A stretch of 29,900 nt of DNA, from the NCBI GenBank assembly GCA_049601975.1, contig JBMYRC010000042.1, forward strand, positions 1 to 29,900, in the 5' to 3' direction. This DNA comes from UBA6544 sp049601975 (lineage in GTDB: Bacteria > Pseudomonadota > Alphaproteobacteria > UBA8366). The notes under the pieces are model-generated. The model worked only from the letters and a program-made list of their open reading frames with translations, searched no databases and was not told the origin of the DNA. The translations under genes were made by a program, and so were the position numbers. The stretch's first letter is position 1; every line of letters starts with the position of its first letter. Shown here piece by piece: positions 16,359-24,159 of this stretch.

Positions 16359-17216
16359 ATGCCTAAAAAGCGTGAACATAAGAAAATTCTTGGAAAATTG
16401 ATTGCCGTTGTGGCGATTGGATTTCAGGTAATTGCATGCGATTCGATTGATCTGCCGGGTCAATCGGATGGCGAAGAGAAGAAAAAGTTTGCCGATCGCT
16501 CCGTGGAAGCACTCTACAACAATGCAATGGATAACCTGCAGGCAGGTTGGCATCAGACGGCGGCGCAGCTTTTCGATGAGTTGGAACGCCAGCATCCGTA
16601 TTCTGCCTGGGCGACGAAGTCGCAATTGATGGCGGCTTATTCCAATTATCAGCAGGGATCTTATGATGAAGCGATCATCGATTTGGATCGATTTATCGAA
16701 TTGCATCCCGGTCACCGCGATGTCGGGTATGCCTATTATTTAAAAGCGCTTTCATTTTATGAACAGATTTCCGATGTCGGGCGTGACCAGAAGATGACAC
16801 AGCTGGCGCTGTCATCGCTTAAAGATATCGTAAAACGGTTTCCCGGCACTTCGTTTGCCCGCGATGCACGGGTCAAGTTGGATCTGACGCAAGACCATCT
16901 GGCTGGTAAAGAAATGGAGATCGGTCGTTATTATATGCAGCGCGGCGAGTGTTTGGCGGCGATCAACCGATTCAAGATCGTGATTGAACGCTACCAGACC
17001 ACGACCCATGTTCCCGAGGCTTTGCACCGAGTCACAGAGGCATATTTGGCACTTGGTGTAACAGACGAAGCGCAAATGGCTACTGCTGTCTTGGGATATA
17101 ACTACCCCGGTAACGTGTGGTACGAAGCAAGCTACGGTCTACTGGAAAAACGCTCTCTGGCCCCCGCACGCAAAGAACAGTCGTGGTTGAGCTGGATGTG
17201 GAACTGGGCGAATTGA
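16359..17216 (+). CDS. bamD: outer membrane assembly lipoprotein BamD
   Basis: A 285-residue lipoprotein of the BAM complex, which folds beta-barrel proteins into the outer membrane with BamA. The N-terminus is basic, then hydrophobic (about 13-25), then a lipobox VIAC with the lipidated cysteine at residue 27. The mature part is made of TPR-like helical repeats, with family landmarks LYNNAMDNLQAGWHQTAAQ, FDELERQHPYSAWA and YYLKALSFYEQISDVGRDQ. The ribosome site GGAG (16353-16356) lies only two bases before the ATG, closer than optimal, but no alternative start keeps the signal peptide. The stop is 7 nt before recN. Confidence 0.94.
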   Translation: MPKKREHKKILGKLIAVVAIGFQVIACDSIDLPGQSDGEEKKKFADRSVEALYNNAMDNLQAGWHQTAAQLFDELERQHPYSAWATKSQLMAAYSNYQQGSYDEAIIDLDRFIELHPGHRDVGYAYYLKALSFYEQISDVGRDQKMTQLALSSLKDIVKRFPGTSFARDARVKLDLTQDHLAGKEMEIGRYYMQRGECLAAINRFKIVIERYQTTTHVPEALHRVTEAYLALGVTDEAQMATAVLGYNYPGNVWYEASYGLLEKRSLAPARKEQSWLSWMWNWAN

Positions 17217-17223
17217 TGCGCCG

Positions 17224-18897
17224 ATGCTCATTGGGCTTAATGTAAAAAATATAGTCCTGATCGAGCGCCTCGACCTCACGTTCAGTAGAGGTTTGAGCGT
17301 CCTGACTGGGGAGACTGGTGCCGGAAAATCAATCCTTTTGGATGCTCTCGGGCTATCGATCGGTGCGCGTGCCGACGCGGGTCTGGTGCGCCCGGAAGAA
17401 ACACAAGCTTCGGTCATCGCTACCTTCGAGGTGCCGTCAGATCATGTGGCCCGGTCCATTCTGGCGGAAAGCGACATTGAAGATGATGAAGACGTTCTTG
17501 TGTTGCGCCGGACCTTAGGCGCGGACGGCCGCAGCCGGGCATACGTGAATGACCGGCCGGTCAGCGTGGCGCTCTTGCGGCGTCTTGGCGAGTCGCTGCT
17601 CGAAGTTCACGGCCAGTTCGATGACCGGGGCCTGATGGACCGGCAAACCCACCGCGAAGCGCTGGACGCATTCGGTGGATTAGGCACTTCAGTTGAGAGT
17701 GTGTCGACCACTTATGTGACATGGCGACAAGCGGAAGCAGAGTTGAATAAAGCGCGGACCAATGCCGCGGCCCTCGATGAGGAAATTTCAGAACTGCGGC
17801 ACGCGACCGAAGAGCTATCGGAGTTGGCGCCAGAATTCGGCGAAGAAACGGCACTCGCAGAAAAGCGCACCATGCTCATGAACGCTGAACAACTAGCCGA
17901 AGCCGTGAGTGGGTCTATCGCCGAATTAGACGGCGAGGAGATGGCTGCGGGGCGACTGCGCAACGCTCAAAGGTATTTGGAGCGCGTTGTCTCGAAGGCG
18001 GGCGGAAGTTTGGACGCCGCCTCGGCGGCGGCGGAACGAGCCCGGGTCGAAATCGAGGAAGTTTTGCATGAACTGCATGCGGCGGCGGCCGATATCGAAG
18101 GCGGCGATATGAGCTTACCCGCCATCGAGGGTCGACTTTTCGCGCTGCGCGACGCGGCTCGTAAATACGGTGTAGAAGCGGATGCTCTGGTGTCGCGTCT
18201 GGAAGGTTTTCAATCTCGATTGGACGAGATTTCCGACGGCGGCGATCTGATCGCTACTTTAAAGGAAGCGTCGGAGCGAACGCGCTCCGCGTTCCTGGCG
18301 TCAGCGGAAGCCTTGTCGTCCGCACGTCGCAAAGCGGCAGGTCGGTTGGACGGCGTGGTTATCGAGGAACTGCCACCCCTGAAGCTTGAGAAAGCGAGTT
18401 TTCAGACTGCGGTGGAACCCCTGGAAGAGAGCGAATGGAGTGAGCATGGCTACGATCTGATTGAGTTCAGAATTGCGACAAATCCAGGTTCCTTGCCCGG
18501 TCCGCTGGCCAAGATCGCATCCGGTGGTGAGTTGGCGCGATTTATGTTGGCGTTGAAGATCGCGTTGGTAGGTGTCGGTACGGCAGGAACCCTTATCTTT
18601 GACGAAGTAGATTCTGGCGTCGGTGGTGCAACGGCTGACGCGGTCGGCGAGCGGTTGGAGCGGCTTGGCGCGGAAAAACAGGTACTGGTCGTGACGCACT
18701 CTCCGCAAGTCGCTGCGCGCGGCGACGATCATCTGAAGGTGGAAAAACAAAGCGATGCGGTGTCTGCGGCGACAATCGTCTCACGCCTGGAATCGAGCGA
18801 ACGCCGCGAGGAAGTAGCACGTATGCTTTCTGGGCAATCGATAACCGACGAAGCGCGGGGGGCGGCTGATCGCCTGATGCGAAGAGAGAACGCATGA
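17224..18897 (+). CDS. recN: DNA repair protein RecN
   Basis: A 557-residue SMC-like ATPase that acts at double-strand breaks during recombinational repair. Walker A is GETGAGKS (29-36), within LTGETGAGKSILLDALGLSIG. The central third is a coiled coil rich in Ala, Glu and Arg with its turn near the middle. The C-terminal ATPase half has the signature KIASGGELARFMLALK, Walker B TLIFDEVDSGVGG and VLVVTHSPQVAARGD. Length matches the family (about 550). It follows bamD by 7 nt and overlaps ligA by 4 nt. I saw no LexA-type box directly upstream, consistent with transcription through bamD. Confidence 0.96.
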   Translation: MLIGLNVKNIVLIERLDLTFSRGLSVLTGETGAGKSILLDALGLSIGARADAGLVRPEETQASVIATFEVPSDHVARSILAESDIEDDEDVLVLRRTLGADGRSRAYVNDRPVSVALLRRLGESLLEVHGQFDDRGLMDRQTHREALDAFGGLGTSVESVSTTYVTWRQAEAELNKARTNAAALDEEISELRHATEELSELAPEFGEETALAEKRTMLMNAEQLAEAVSGSIAELDGEEMAAGRLRNAQRYLERVVSKAGGSLDAASAAAERARVEIEEVLHELHAAAADIEGGDMSLPAIEGRLFALRDAARKYGVEADALVSRLEGFQSRLDEISDGGDLIATLKEASERTRSAFLASAEALSSARRKAAGRLDGVVIEELPPLKLEKASFQTAVEPLEESEWSEHGYDLIEFRIATNPGSLPGPLAKIASGGELARFMLALKIALVGVGTAGTLIFDEVDSGVGGATADAVGERLERLGAEKQVLVVTHSPQVAARGDDHLKVEKQSDAVSAATIVSRLESSERREEVARMLSGQSITDEARGAADRLMRRENA

Positions 18898-21011
18898 GCA
18901 AGAAATCCGTCGCGGAGTTGTCCGAGACCGAGGCCCGCAAGGAGCTGGCGCGCCTCGCCATGGATATCGGATATCACGACGCGCGCTACTATCAGGACGA
19001 CGCACCGGAAATATCCGATGGGGATTATGACGCTTTGCGGCTACGTAACGCCGCGATTGAAGAGCGGTTTCCGGAATTACGGCGCAAGGACAGCCCGAGT
19101 CTGAAAGTCGGTGCCGCGCCGTCCGGTGGATTTTCTAAGGTCAAGCACGCACGGCCGATGCTGTCTCTCGGCAATGCCTTCAATGATGATGACGTGCGTG
19201 AATTCGTGGCACGTGCACGCAGATTTCTGGGTTTAGAAGAAGATGTCGAAGTGGCGTTGGTTGCGGAGCCGAAGATCGACGGGTTATCGGCTTCTCTGCG
19301 TTATGAAGACGGGCGTTTCATTGTTGGAGCGACACGCGGCGACGGTGCCGAGGGTGAGGATATCACGCGCAATCTCCGAACTTTAAACGACATTCCGGCG
19401 CAAATTGAGGGTGCGCCGGCGGTGTTGGAAGTTCGTGGCGAAGTCTATATGTCACGAGACGATTTTGTTGCCCTGAACGCCCACCAGGAAGAAAAAGGCG
19501 CCAAGCCTTTCGCTAATCCGCGAAACGCGGCGGCGGGCAGCCTTCGTCAGTTGGATCCGTCGATCACGGCGGCACGACCATTGAAGTTTTTCGCTTATAG
19601 TTGGGGGGAGATCGGCGCGCTGTTTGCGGAAACACAGTTTGCTGCGCTTGAAGCCTTCGAGAAGTGGGGGTTTTCGATCAACCCGCACTCCCGGGTGTGC
19701 CGTACGGTCGAGGAAGCCTTGGCGGTGCATGCCGATGTTTTGGCACAGCGGGCGGAGCTTCCCTACGATATCGACGGCATCGTCTATAAGATCGACCGAT
19801 TGGATTGGCAGGAACGCCTCGGCATCGTGAGCCGTGCGCCGCGTTGGGCCATCGCGCATAAGTTTCCGGCCGAGCAGGCGGTCACGATCCTCGAGGATAT
19901 CGTCATCCAGGTCGGCCGCACTGGGGCGCTAACGCCGGTGGCTCATTTGAAACCGATTACGGTCGGTGGTGTGGTGGTCGGCCGGGCGACGCTGCACAAC
20001 GAAGACGAAATTGCTCGCCTCGGAGTGCGGATCGGTGATCATGTCGTCATCCAGCGTGCCGGGGACGTTATCCCGCAGATCGTCGAGACCTTAACAGATA
20101 TGCGCTGCGCCGATGCGGTATTAAAAACTTTTGAGATCCTGGATCATTGTCCTGTCTGTGGTAGCCGTGCGGTGCGCGAGGAAGGAGAGGTCGTGCGGCG
20201 ATGCACCGGTGGTCTCATCTGCCCAGCCCAGGCGGTCGAGCGAATGAAGCATTTTGTCAGCCGCAACGCTTTCGATATCGAAGGTCTGGGCGCGAAACAT
20301 ATCATCACCTTCATTGAAGATGGATTGATTAAGAACCTCGGTGATATCTTCCGGCTACAAGAGCGACGAGATGCTTTAGAGACCCGTGAAGGCTGGGGCC
20401 CGCAATCGGCAGATAATCTATTGCTGGCAATCGAAGAGCGGCGTCGGATATCGCTCGACCGGTTTATCTATGCCCTGGGTATCCGACAGATAGGTCAAGC
20501 AACGGCACGTCTTTTGGCGAAGCAATATGGTAGCCTCTCGGCCTGGCGCGCTGCGATGGGCAAAGCTGCCGAAGAGCGCGCGGCCAATGCTCAGGAGATG
20601 AAGAAGCCGGAACTGGTCGGTGAGGTCTTTGCCGAACTCTGTAATATCGATCAGATCGGCATCAATGTCGCGGATGATTTGGTCGCATTTTTCGCGGAAG
20701 CCCATAACCGCGACGTTTTAGAAGATCTAGCGGATGTCCTAGATGTCGAGGGTTTTGTTATCGACGATATCTCGGGATCGCCGGTCGCGGGCAAGACGGT
20801 CGTCTTCACGGGAACGCTGGAGACGATGACCCGCAGTGAAGCCAAGGCGCGGGCCGAAGCGTTGGGCGCGAAGGTTGCCGGATCGGTTTCCAAGAAGACC
20901 GATTACGTGGTCGCTGGGCCGGGAGCGGGTTCGAAGGCGAAGAAAGCCGAAGAACTCGAAGTGAAGATCCTCACCGAGGACGAATGGCACGCGTTCGTCG
21001 GCGCGACTTAA
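18894..21011 (+). CDS. ligA: NAD-dependent DNA ligase LigA
   Basis: A 705-residue replicative DNA ligase that seals nicks using NAD. Domains in order: Ia NAD-binding (YHDARYYQDDAPEISDGDYD), adenylation domain with AEPKIDG whose Lys127 is adenylated, OB fold, zinc finger with four cysteines (CPVC, then CTGGLIC), helix-hairpin-helix domain (FDIEGLGAKH to the GINVADDL region), and a C-terminal BRCT domain (VVFTGTLETMTRSEAKARAE to the end). The ATG overlaps the recN stop as ATGA. The recN-ligA pair after bamD is typical of this lineage. Confidence 0.98.
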   Translation: MSKKSVAELSETEARKELARLAMDIGYHDARYYQDDAPEISDGDYDALRLRNAAIEERFPELRRKDSPSLKVGAAPSGGFSKVKHARPMLSLGNAFNDDDVREFVARARRFLGLEEDVEVALVAEPKIDGLSASLRYEDGRFIVGATRGDGAEGEDITRNLRTLNDIPAQIEGAPAVLEVRGEVYMSRDDFVALNAHQEEKGAKPFANPRNAAAGSLRQLDPSITAARPLKFFAYSWGEIGALFAETQFAALEAFEKWGFSINPHSRVCRTVEEALAVHADVLAQRAELPYDIDGIVYKIDRLDWQERLGIVSRAPRWAIAHKFPAEQAVTILEDIVIQVGRTGALTPVAHLKPITVGGVVVGRATLHNEDEIARLGVRIGDHVVIQRAGDVIPQIVETLTDMRCADAVLKTFEILDHCPVCGSRAVREEGEVVRRCTGGLICPAQAVERMKHFVSRNAFDIEGLGAKHIITFIEDGLIKNLGDIFRLQERRDALETREGWGPQSADNLLLAIEERRRISLDRFIYALGIRQIGQATARLLAKQYGSLSAWRAAMGKAAEERAANAQEMKKPELVGEVFAELCNIDQIGINVADDLVAFFAEAHNRDVLEDLADVLDVEGFVIDDISGSPVAGKTVVFTGTLETMTRSEAKARAEALGAKVAGSVSKKTDYVVAGPGAGSKAKKAEELEVKILTEDEWHAFVGAT

Positions 21012-21050
21012 GGACTGGGTAGTCCGGTAATCGCACTTCCTTGGCGATTA
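21012..21050. terminator. two hairpins in the ligA/pepP convergent spacer
   Basis: The 36-base convergent gap holds GGACT-GGGT-AGTCC (21012-21025) immediately after the ligA stop, then TAATCGC / GCGATTA (21028-21034 and 21044-21050), a perfect 7-bp stem with a 9-nt loop that includes the stop codon of the opposing gene. Neither has a T tract, but the position suits a bidirectional barrier to read-through. Confidence 0.4.
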
Positions 21051-23063
21051 GATTTCCCGCGTAGCCGTCTCAAGCCATACCTTTTCCTCATCCGACAAGC
21101 CTTCTTGCATGATATCTCGGACGCGGGCGTGATAGGCGTTGAGCCAGTCGACCTCGGACGCTGTCATCAGCGATGTATCGACCAAGTTCAGATCGATAGG
21201 CGCTAAAGTCAGGGTCTCGAATTCCAGGGTCGGACGTTCGGCCCCTACCAGCTCGGCGCAAGGTCGCACGACCACTAGATTTTCGATCCGAATTCCAAAG
21301 GAGTCCGCTTTGTAGTAGCCGGGCTCGTTAGAGACGACCATGCCGGGCTTCAGCGCAACGCCGCCACCGCCTTTCGAGATACGTTGTGGTCCTTCGTGTA
21401 CGCCGAGATAGCTGCCTACGCCATGGCCGGTGCCGTGGTCGAAATCCAGCCCCGCCTGCCAGAGCGATGCCCGCGCCAATGTATCCAGCTGCCCGCCGGT
21501 GGTGCCCTCCGGAAAACGTGCGGTCGCGATGGCGATGTGACCTTTGAGGACACGGGTAAAGCGGTCCTTCATCTCCGCGCTCGGCGTGCCGACGGCGATG
21601 GTTCGAGTCACGTCCGTTGTGCCATCGAGATACTGGGCGCCCGAATCCACGAGATAGAGTTCGCCTTGCCCGATTTCCCGGTTGGTATCGACCGTGGCGT
21701 TGTAGTGGACGACGGCGCCGTTCGGTCCGCCGGAGGAAATGGTGGGAAAGCTCAAATCACGCAGAGCGCCCGTTTCGGATCGGAACGCCCGTAGGCGGTC
21801 GGACGCGGCGATCTCCGTCAAACCGCCGCTGGGAGCGGTATCCGCGAACCAGCTCAAGAACCGCGTTAGCGCCTTGCCGTCGCGGGTATGGGCAGCGCGC
21901 GTGCCGGCGATTTCGACCTCGTTTTTGAGCGCCTTCGGCAGCGTGCAAGGATCCTCGCTGCGCACGATCTCGGCACCTTCGAGCCGGTCGAACACATAGG
22001 CTGCGACCGTTTCTGGATCCGCTTTTACCCTGGCTGATTTTGCCGCCAGTGCCTCGATAGTCTCTCCGAAAGAGGCGAGTGGTTGTACCGCCACCGCATT
22101 GCCCAAGGTTTCGGTCAGGCCTGGCGATAGCTTCCGTTGATCGACGAACCAATCGACCGAGCCGTTGTCGTGAAGCACCGCATAAGACAGCGGAAGTGGT
22201 GTGTGTTGGACGTCGCTACCGCGCACGTTCAACAACCAGGCAATCGAATCCGGAAGTGTCAGGATGGCGGCATCGATACTGTCCTCGGCCAGGGATGCGG
22301 CAAGCGACTGTCGCTTGTCGGCGGAAGATTTACCCGCATAGCTGATGTCATGTGGGACGATGGGCGAAATCGGTGCCGCCGGTTGATCGTCCCACACCGC
22401 GTCGAGGGGATTGTGGGTGACGGCAACTAATTCGCCGCCCGCCTTCTTGGCGGCCTTGGCGTATTTGTCGATCGAGCTTTGTGCGTGCAGCCAGGGATCG
22501 TAGCCGAGCCGCCCGCCATCCGGGAGTGTTGCGGAAATCCATTTATCTGCGGGAGAGTCGATTAAGTGATGCGGCTCGAACGTCTCGGTGATGGTTTGTT
22601 GGTGAACTTGCAGCGTATAGCGCCCGTCAATGAAGATGGCGGCGGCGTCTTTTAAGACGATGGCGAGGCCGGCTGAGCCAGAAAAACCTGTCAACCAACG
22701 CAATCGCTCGGCGCGTGGAGCGACGAATTCGCCTTGATGCTCGTCCGTGCGCGGCACGATGAACCCATCCAAGCCGTCCTTCGCGAGTTGTTCGCGCAGC
22801 TTGTGGACGCGGTCCGTGCTCGGACGAACACCGAAATCGACTTGCTTCTCGCCGGCGATTTGATCGCGGAGGGCCGAGAGTTGTTTGCGAACGGTACCGT
22901 TGAGATGAGGCGTGACGAGTTGCATCCACGCGTCATCCGCCGATGATGCGCCGACGACACCTGCGATCAGGGCGCGGACAGCTGCGATATTGCCGTCGGC
23001 ACCGATGGCTAACAAGTGTGCGGAGAGTACTTCATCGCCTGCATAGTCCTTGTTTGCCGCCAT
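21048..23063 (-). CDS. pepP: M24-family Xaa-Pro aminopeptidase
   Basis: A 671-residue cytoplasmic metallopeptidase expected to remove N-terminal residues preceding proline. Two creatinase-type N-terminal domains (from about residue 84, VHKLREQLAKDGLDGFIVPR) precede a pita-bread catalytic domain. All five dinuclear-metal ligands can be assigned: Asp473 (LVDSGAQY), Asp484 (GTTDVTRT), His547 (GTGHGVG region), Glu580 (SNEPGYY) and Glu594 (IENLVVV). The long form is like the eukaryotic/alphaproteobacterial aminopeptidase P group rather than E. coli PepP (441 residues), so the symbol is approximate. The first ~80 residues are an extra segment of unknown role. It is the third gene of a - strand set after uvrD and prmA, separated from prmA by 186 bases. 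Confidence 0.9.
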   Translation of the reverse strand: MAANKDYAGDEVLSAHLLAIGADGNIAAVRALIAGVVGASSADDAWMQLVTPHLNGTVRKQLSALRDQIAGEKQVDFGVRPSTDRVHKLREQLAKDGLDGFIVPRTDEHQGEFVAPRAERLRWLTGFSGSAGLAIVLKDAAAIFIDGRYTLQVHQQTITETFEPHHLIDSPADKWISATLPDGGRLGYDPWLHAQSSIDKYAKAAKKAGGELVAVTHNPLDAVWDDQPAAPISPIVPHDISYAGKSSADKRQSLAASLAEDSIDAAILTLPDSIAWLLNVRGSDVQHTPLPLSYAVLHDNGSVDWFVDQRKLSPGLTETLGNAVAVQPLASFGETIEALAAKSARVKADPETVAAYVFDRLEGAEIVRSEDPCTLPKALKNEVEIAGTRAAHTRDGKALTRFLSWFADTAPSGGLTEIAASDRLRAFRSETGALRDLSFPTISSGGPNGAVVHYNATVDTNREIGQGELYLVDSGAQYLDGTTDVTRTIAVGTPSAEMKDRFTRVLKGHIAIATARFPEGTTGGQLDTLARASLWQAGLDFDHGTGHGVGSYLGVHEGPQRISKGGGGVALKPGMVVSNEPGYYKADSFGIRIENLVVVRPCAELVGAERPTLEFETLTLAPIDLNLVDTSLMTASEVDWLNAYHARVRDIMQEGLSDEEKVWLETATREI

Positions 23064-23074
23064 TTTCTGATAAG

Positions 23075-23109
23075 TCCCTAGACACCTGTGAAGGGCGTAA
23101 AGCTAGGGA
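23075..23109 (-). repeat. inverted repeat in the pepP leader
   Basis: TCCCTAG (23075-23081) and CTAGGGA (23103-23109) are perfect 7-bp complements around a 21-nt loop, just upstream of the pepP ATG. On the pepP transcript the arm nearest the gene carries the only purine-rich stretch that could act as a ribosome site, so pairing could mask it. No function is shown. Confidence 0.3.
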
Positions 23110-23152
23110 TGCACGTGGGGGACCGCAAGACTAAAGGAAAGCAGGAAGGTTG

Positions 23153-23164
23153 ATGGCAAGCCAT
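23153..23164. repeat. 12-bp palindrome in the prmA-pepP spacer
   Basis: ATGGC-AA-GCCAT followed closely by CATGC / GCATG (23162-23166 and 23174-23178). The loop of the first is too short for a good RNA hairpin, so a protein-binding site is the more natural reading. The remainder of the 186-base spacer shows an AT-rich stretch near 23200 and no gene. Confidence 0.25.
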
Positions 23165-23249
23165 GCGTTAAATGCATGTCTGCGATGAGAGTTTTTCATT
23201 CAAAAAATTGCGAGATAAGGTGCAAACTCAAGCTTAACGTGCGCGCCGC

Positions 23250-24140
23250 TTACCTCTTCCCCCCAAAGCGCGTCAGAACAAAGGTCGTCCATCCGTCCAA
23301 ACCCTCCTTTCGGGCGAGATGGTAGTCTCGACGTTGATAAACGGCGCGCACGGAATTTTCCTGACTTTCGGTAAATCCCGCAAGTATGAGCGTGCCGCCT
23401 GGGCGGAGGATACCTTTGATATCTTGCGCCATGTCGATTATGGGCCGGGCCAAGATATTGGCGACGATCAAGCCGTAAGGGCCGTTGCGTTTGACTGCGC
23501 CGCTTTTAACGCCACTGCAACGGACGGATCGCACCAAATCAGACGCATTATTGAGCACGGCGTTGCCTCGTGTCGTCGCGACCGAATCGGGATCGATATC
23601 GGCGGCCAGTACCTTTCGGCCCCAGCGGCGTGCCATAGCGATCGCGAGAATGCCGGACCCGCACCCGAGGTCGAGGATGTCACCTACGGGGGGGCGGCGC
23701 GACAGCCAATCGAGCGCCAGCAAGCAGCCCTTGGTGGAGCCGTGGGAGCCGGTCCCGAACGCCGGTCCGGCATCGATTGCGAGCGTGGTCACGGTCGCTG
23801 GAACCTCGCCGTCGTAATGCGTGGGATGAACAAAAAAACCACCAGCGATGATCGGTTGAAATGATTTTTGGTTCTCTGATACCCAATCGATGTCTGGTAG
23901 TGCTGACGCATGGACCGTTGGTTCCGGTATGCCCGCGATCTCGGCGGCGAGTGCAACCGCGCCGACGACCGCCATCTCGTCCGGACGGTCGACACAGAAC
24001 GCTTCCATCCGCCAAATGCTCTGGTCGCTGGTCTCGAAGCTTGAAGTTGCGACAGCAATCAGACTGAAAGCTTGGTCAAAAATATCGACGGCTTCTTTCG
24101 GGACTTCGACGACCAGCGTCCATCCGGAAATTCCGGTCAT
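23250..24140 (-). CDS. prmA: ribosomal protein L11 methyltransferase
   Basis: A 296-residue SAM-dependent enzyme that methylates amino groups of ribosomal protein L11. An N-terminal substrate-recognition domain (about 1-95) precedes the methyltransferase domain with FGTGSHGSTKGCLLALDWL (from 128), SAM motif ILDLGCGSGILAIA (155-168), acidic AADIDPDS, and the PrmA motif VANILARPI (226-234). The frame is open back into uvrD, but ATG at 24140 is preferred: GAGGAAG lies just upstream and the family N-terminus starts here. It begins 19 nt after the uvrD stop, so the two are probably co-transcribed. Confidence 0.95.
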   Translation of the reverse strand: MTGISGWTLVVEVPKEAVDIFDQAFSLIAVATSSFETSDQSIWRMEAFCVDRPDEMAVVGAVALAAEIAGIPEPTVHASALPDIDWVSENQKSFQPIIAGGFFVHPTHYDGEVPATVTTLAIDAGPAFGTGSHGSTKGCLLALDWLSRRPPVGDILDLGCGSGILAIAMARRWGRKVLAADIDPDSVATTRGNAVLNNASDLVRSVRCSGVKSGAVKRNGPYGLIVANILARPIIDMAQDIKGILRPGGTLILAGFTESQENSVRAVYQRRDYHLARKEGLDGWTTFVLTRFGGKR

Positions 24141-24159
24141 GTCTTCCTCGTTAGTTTCA

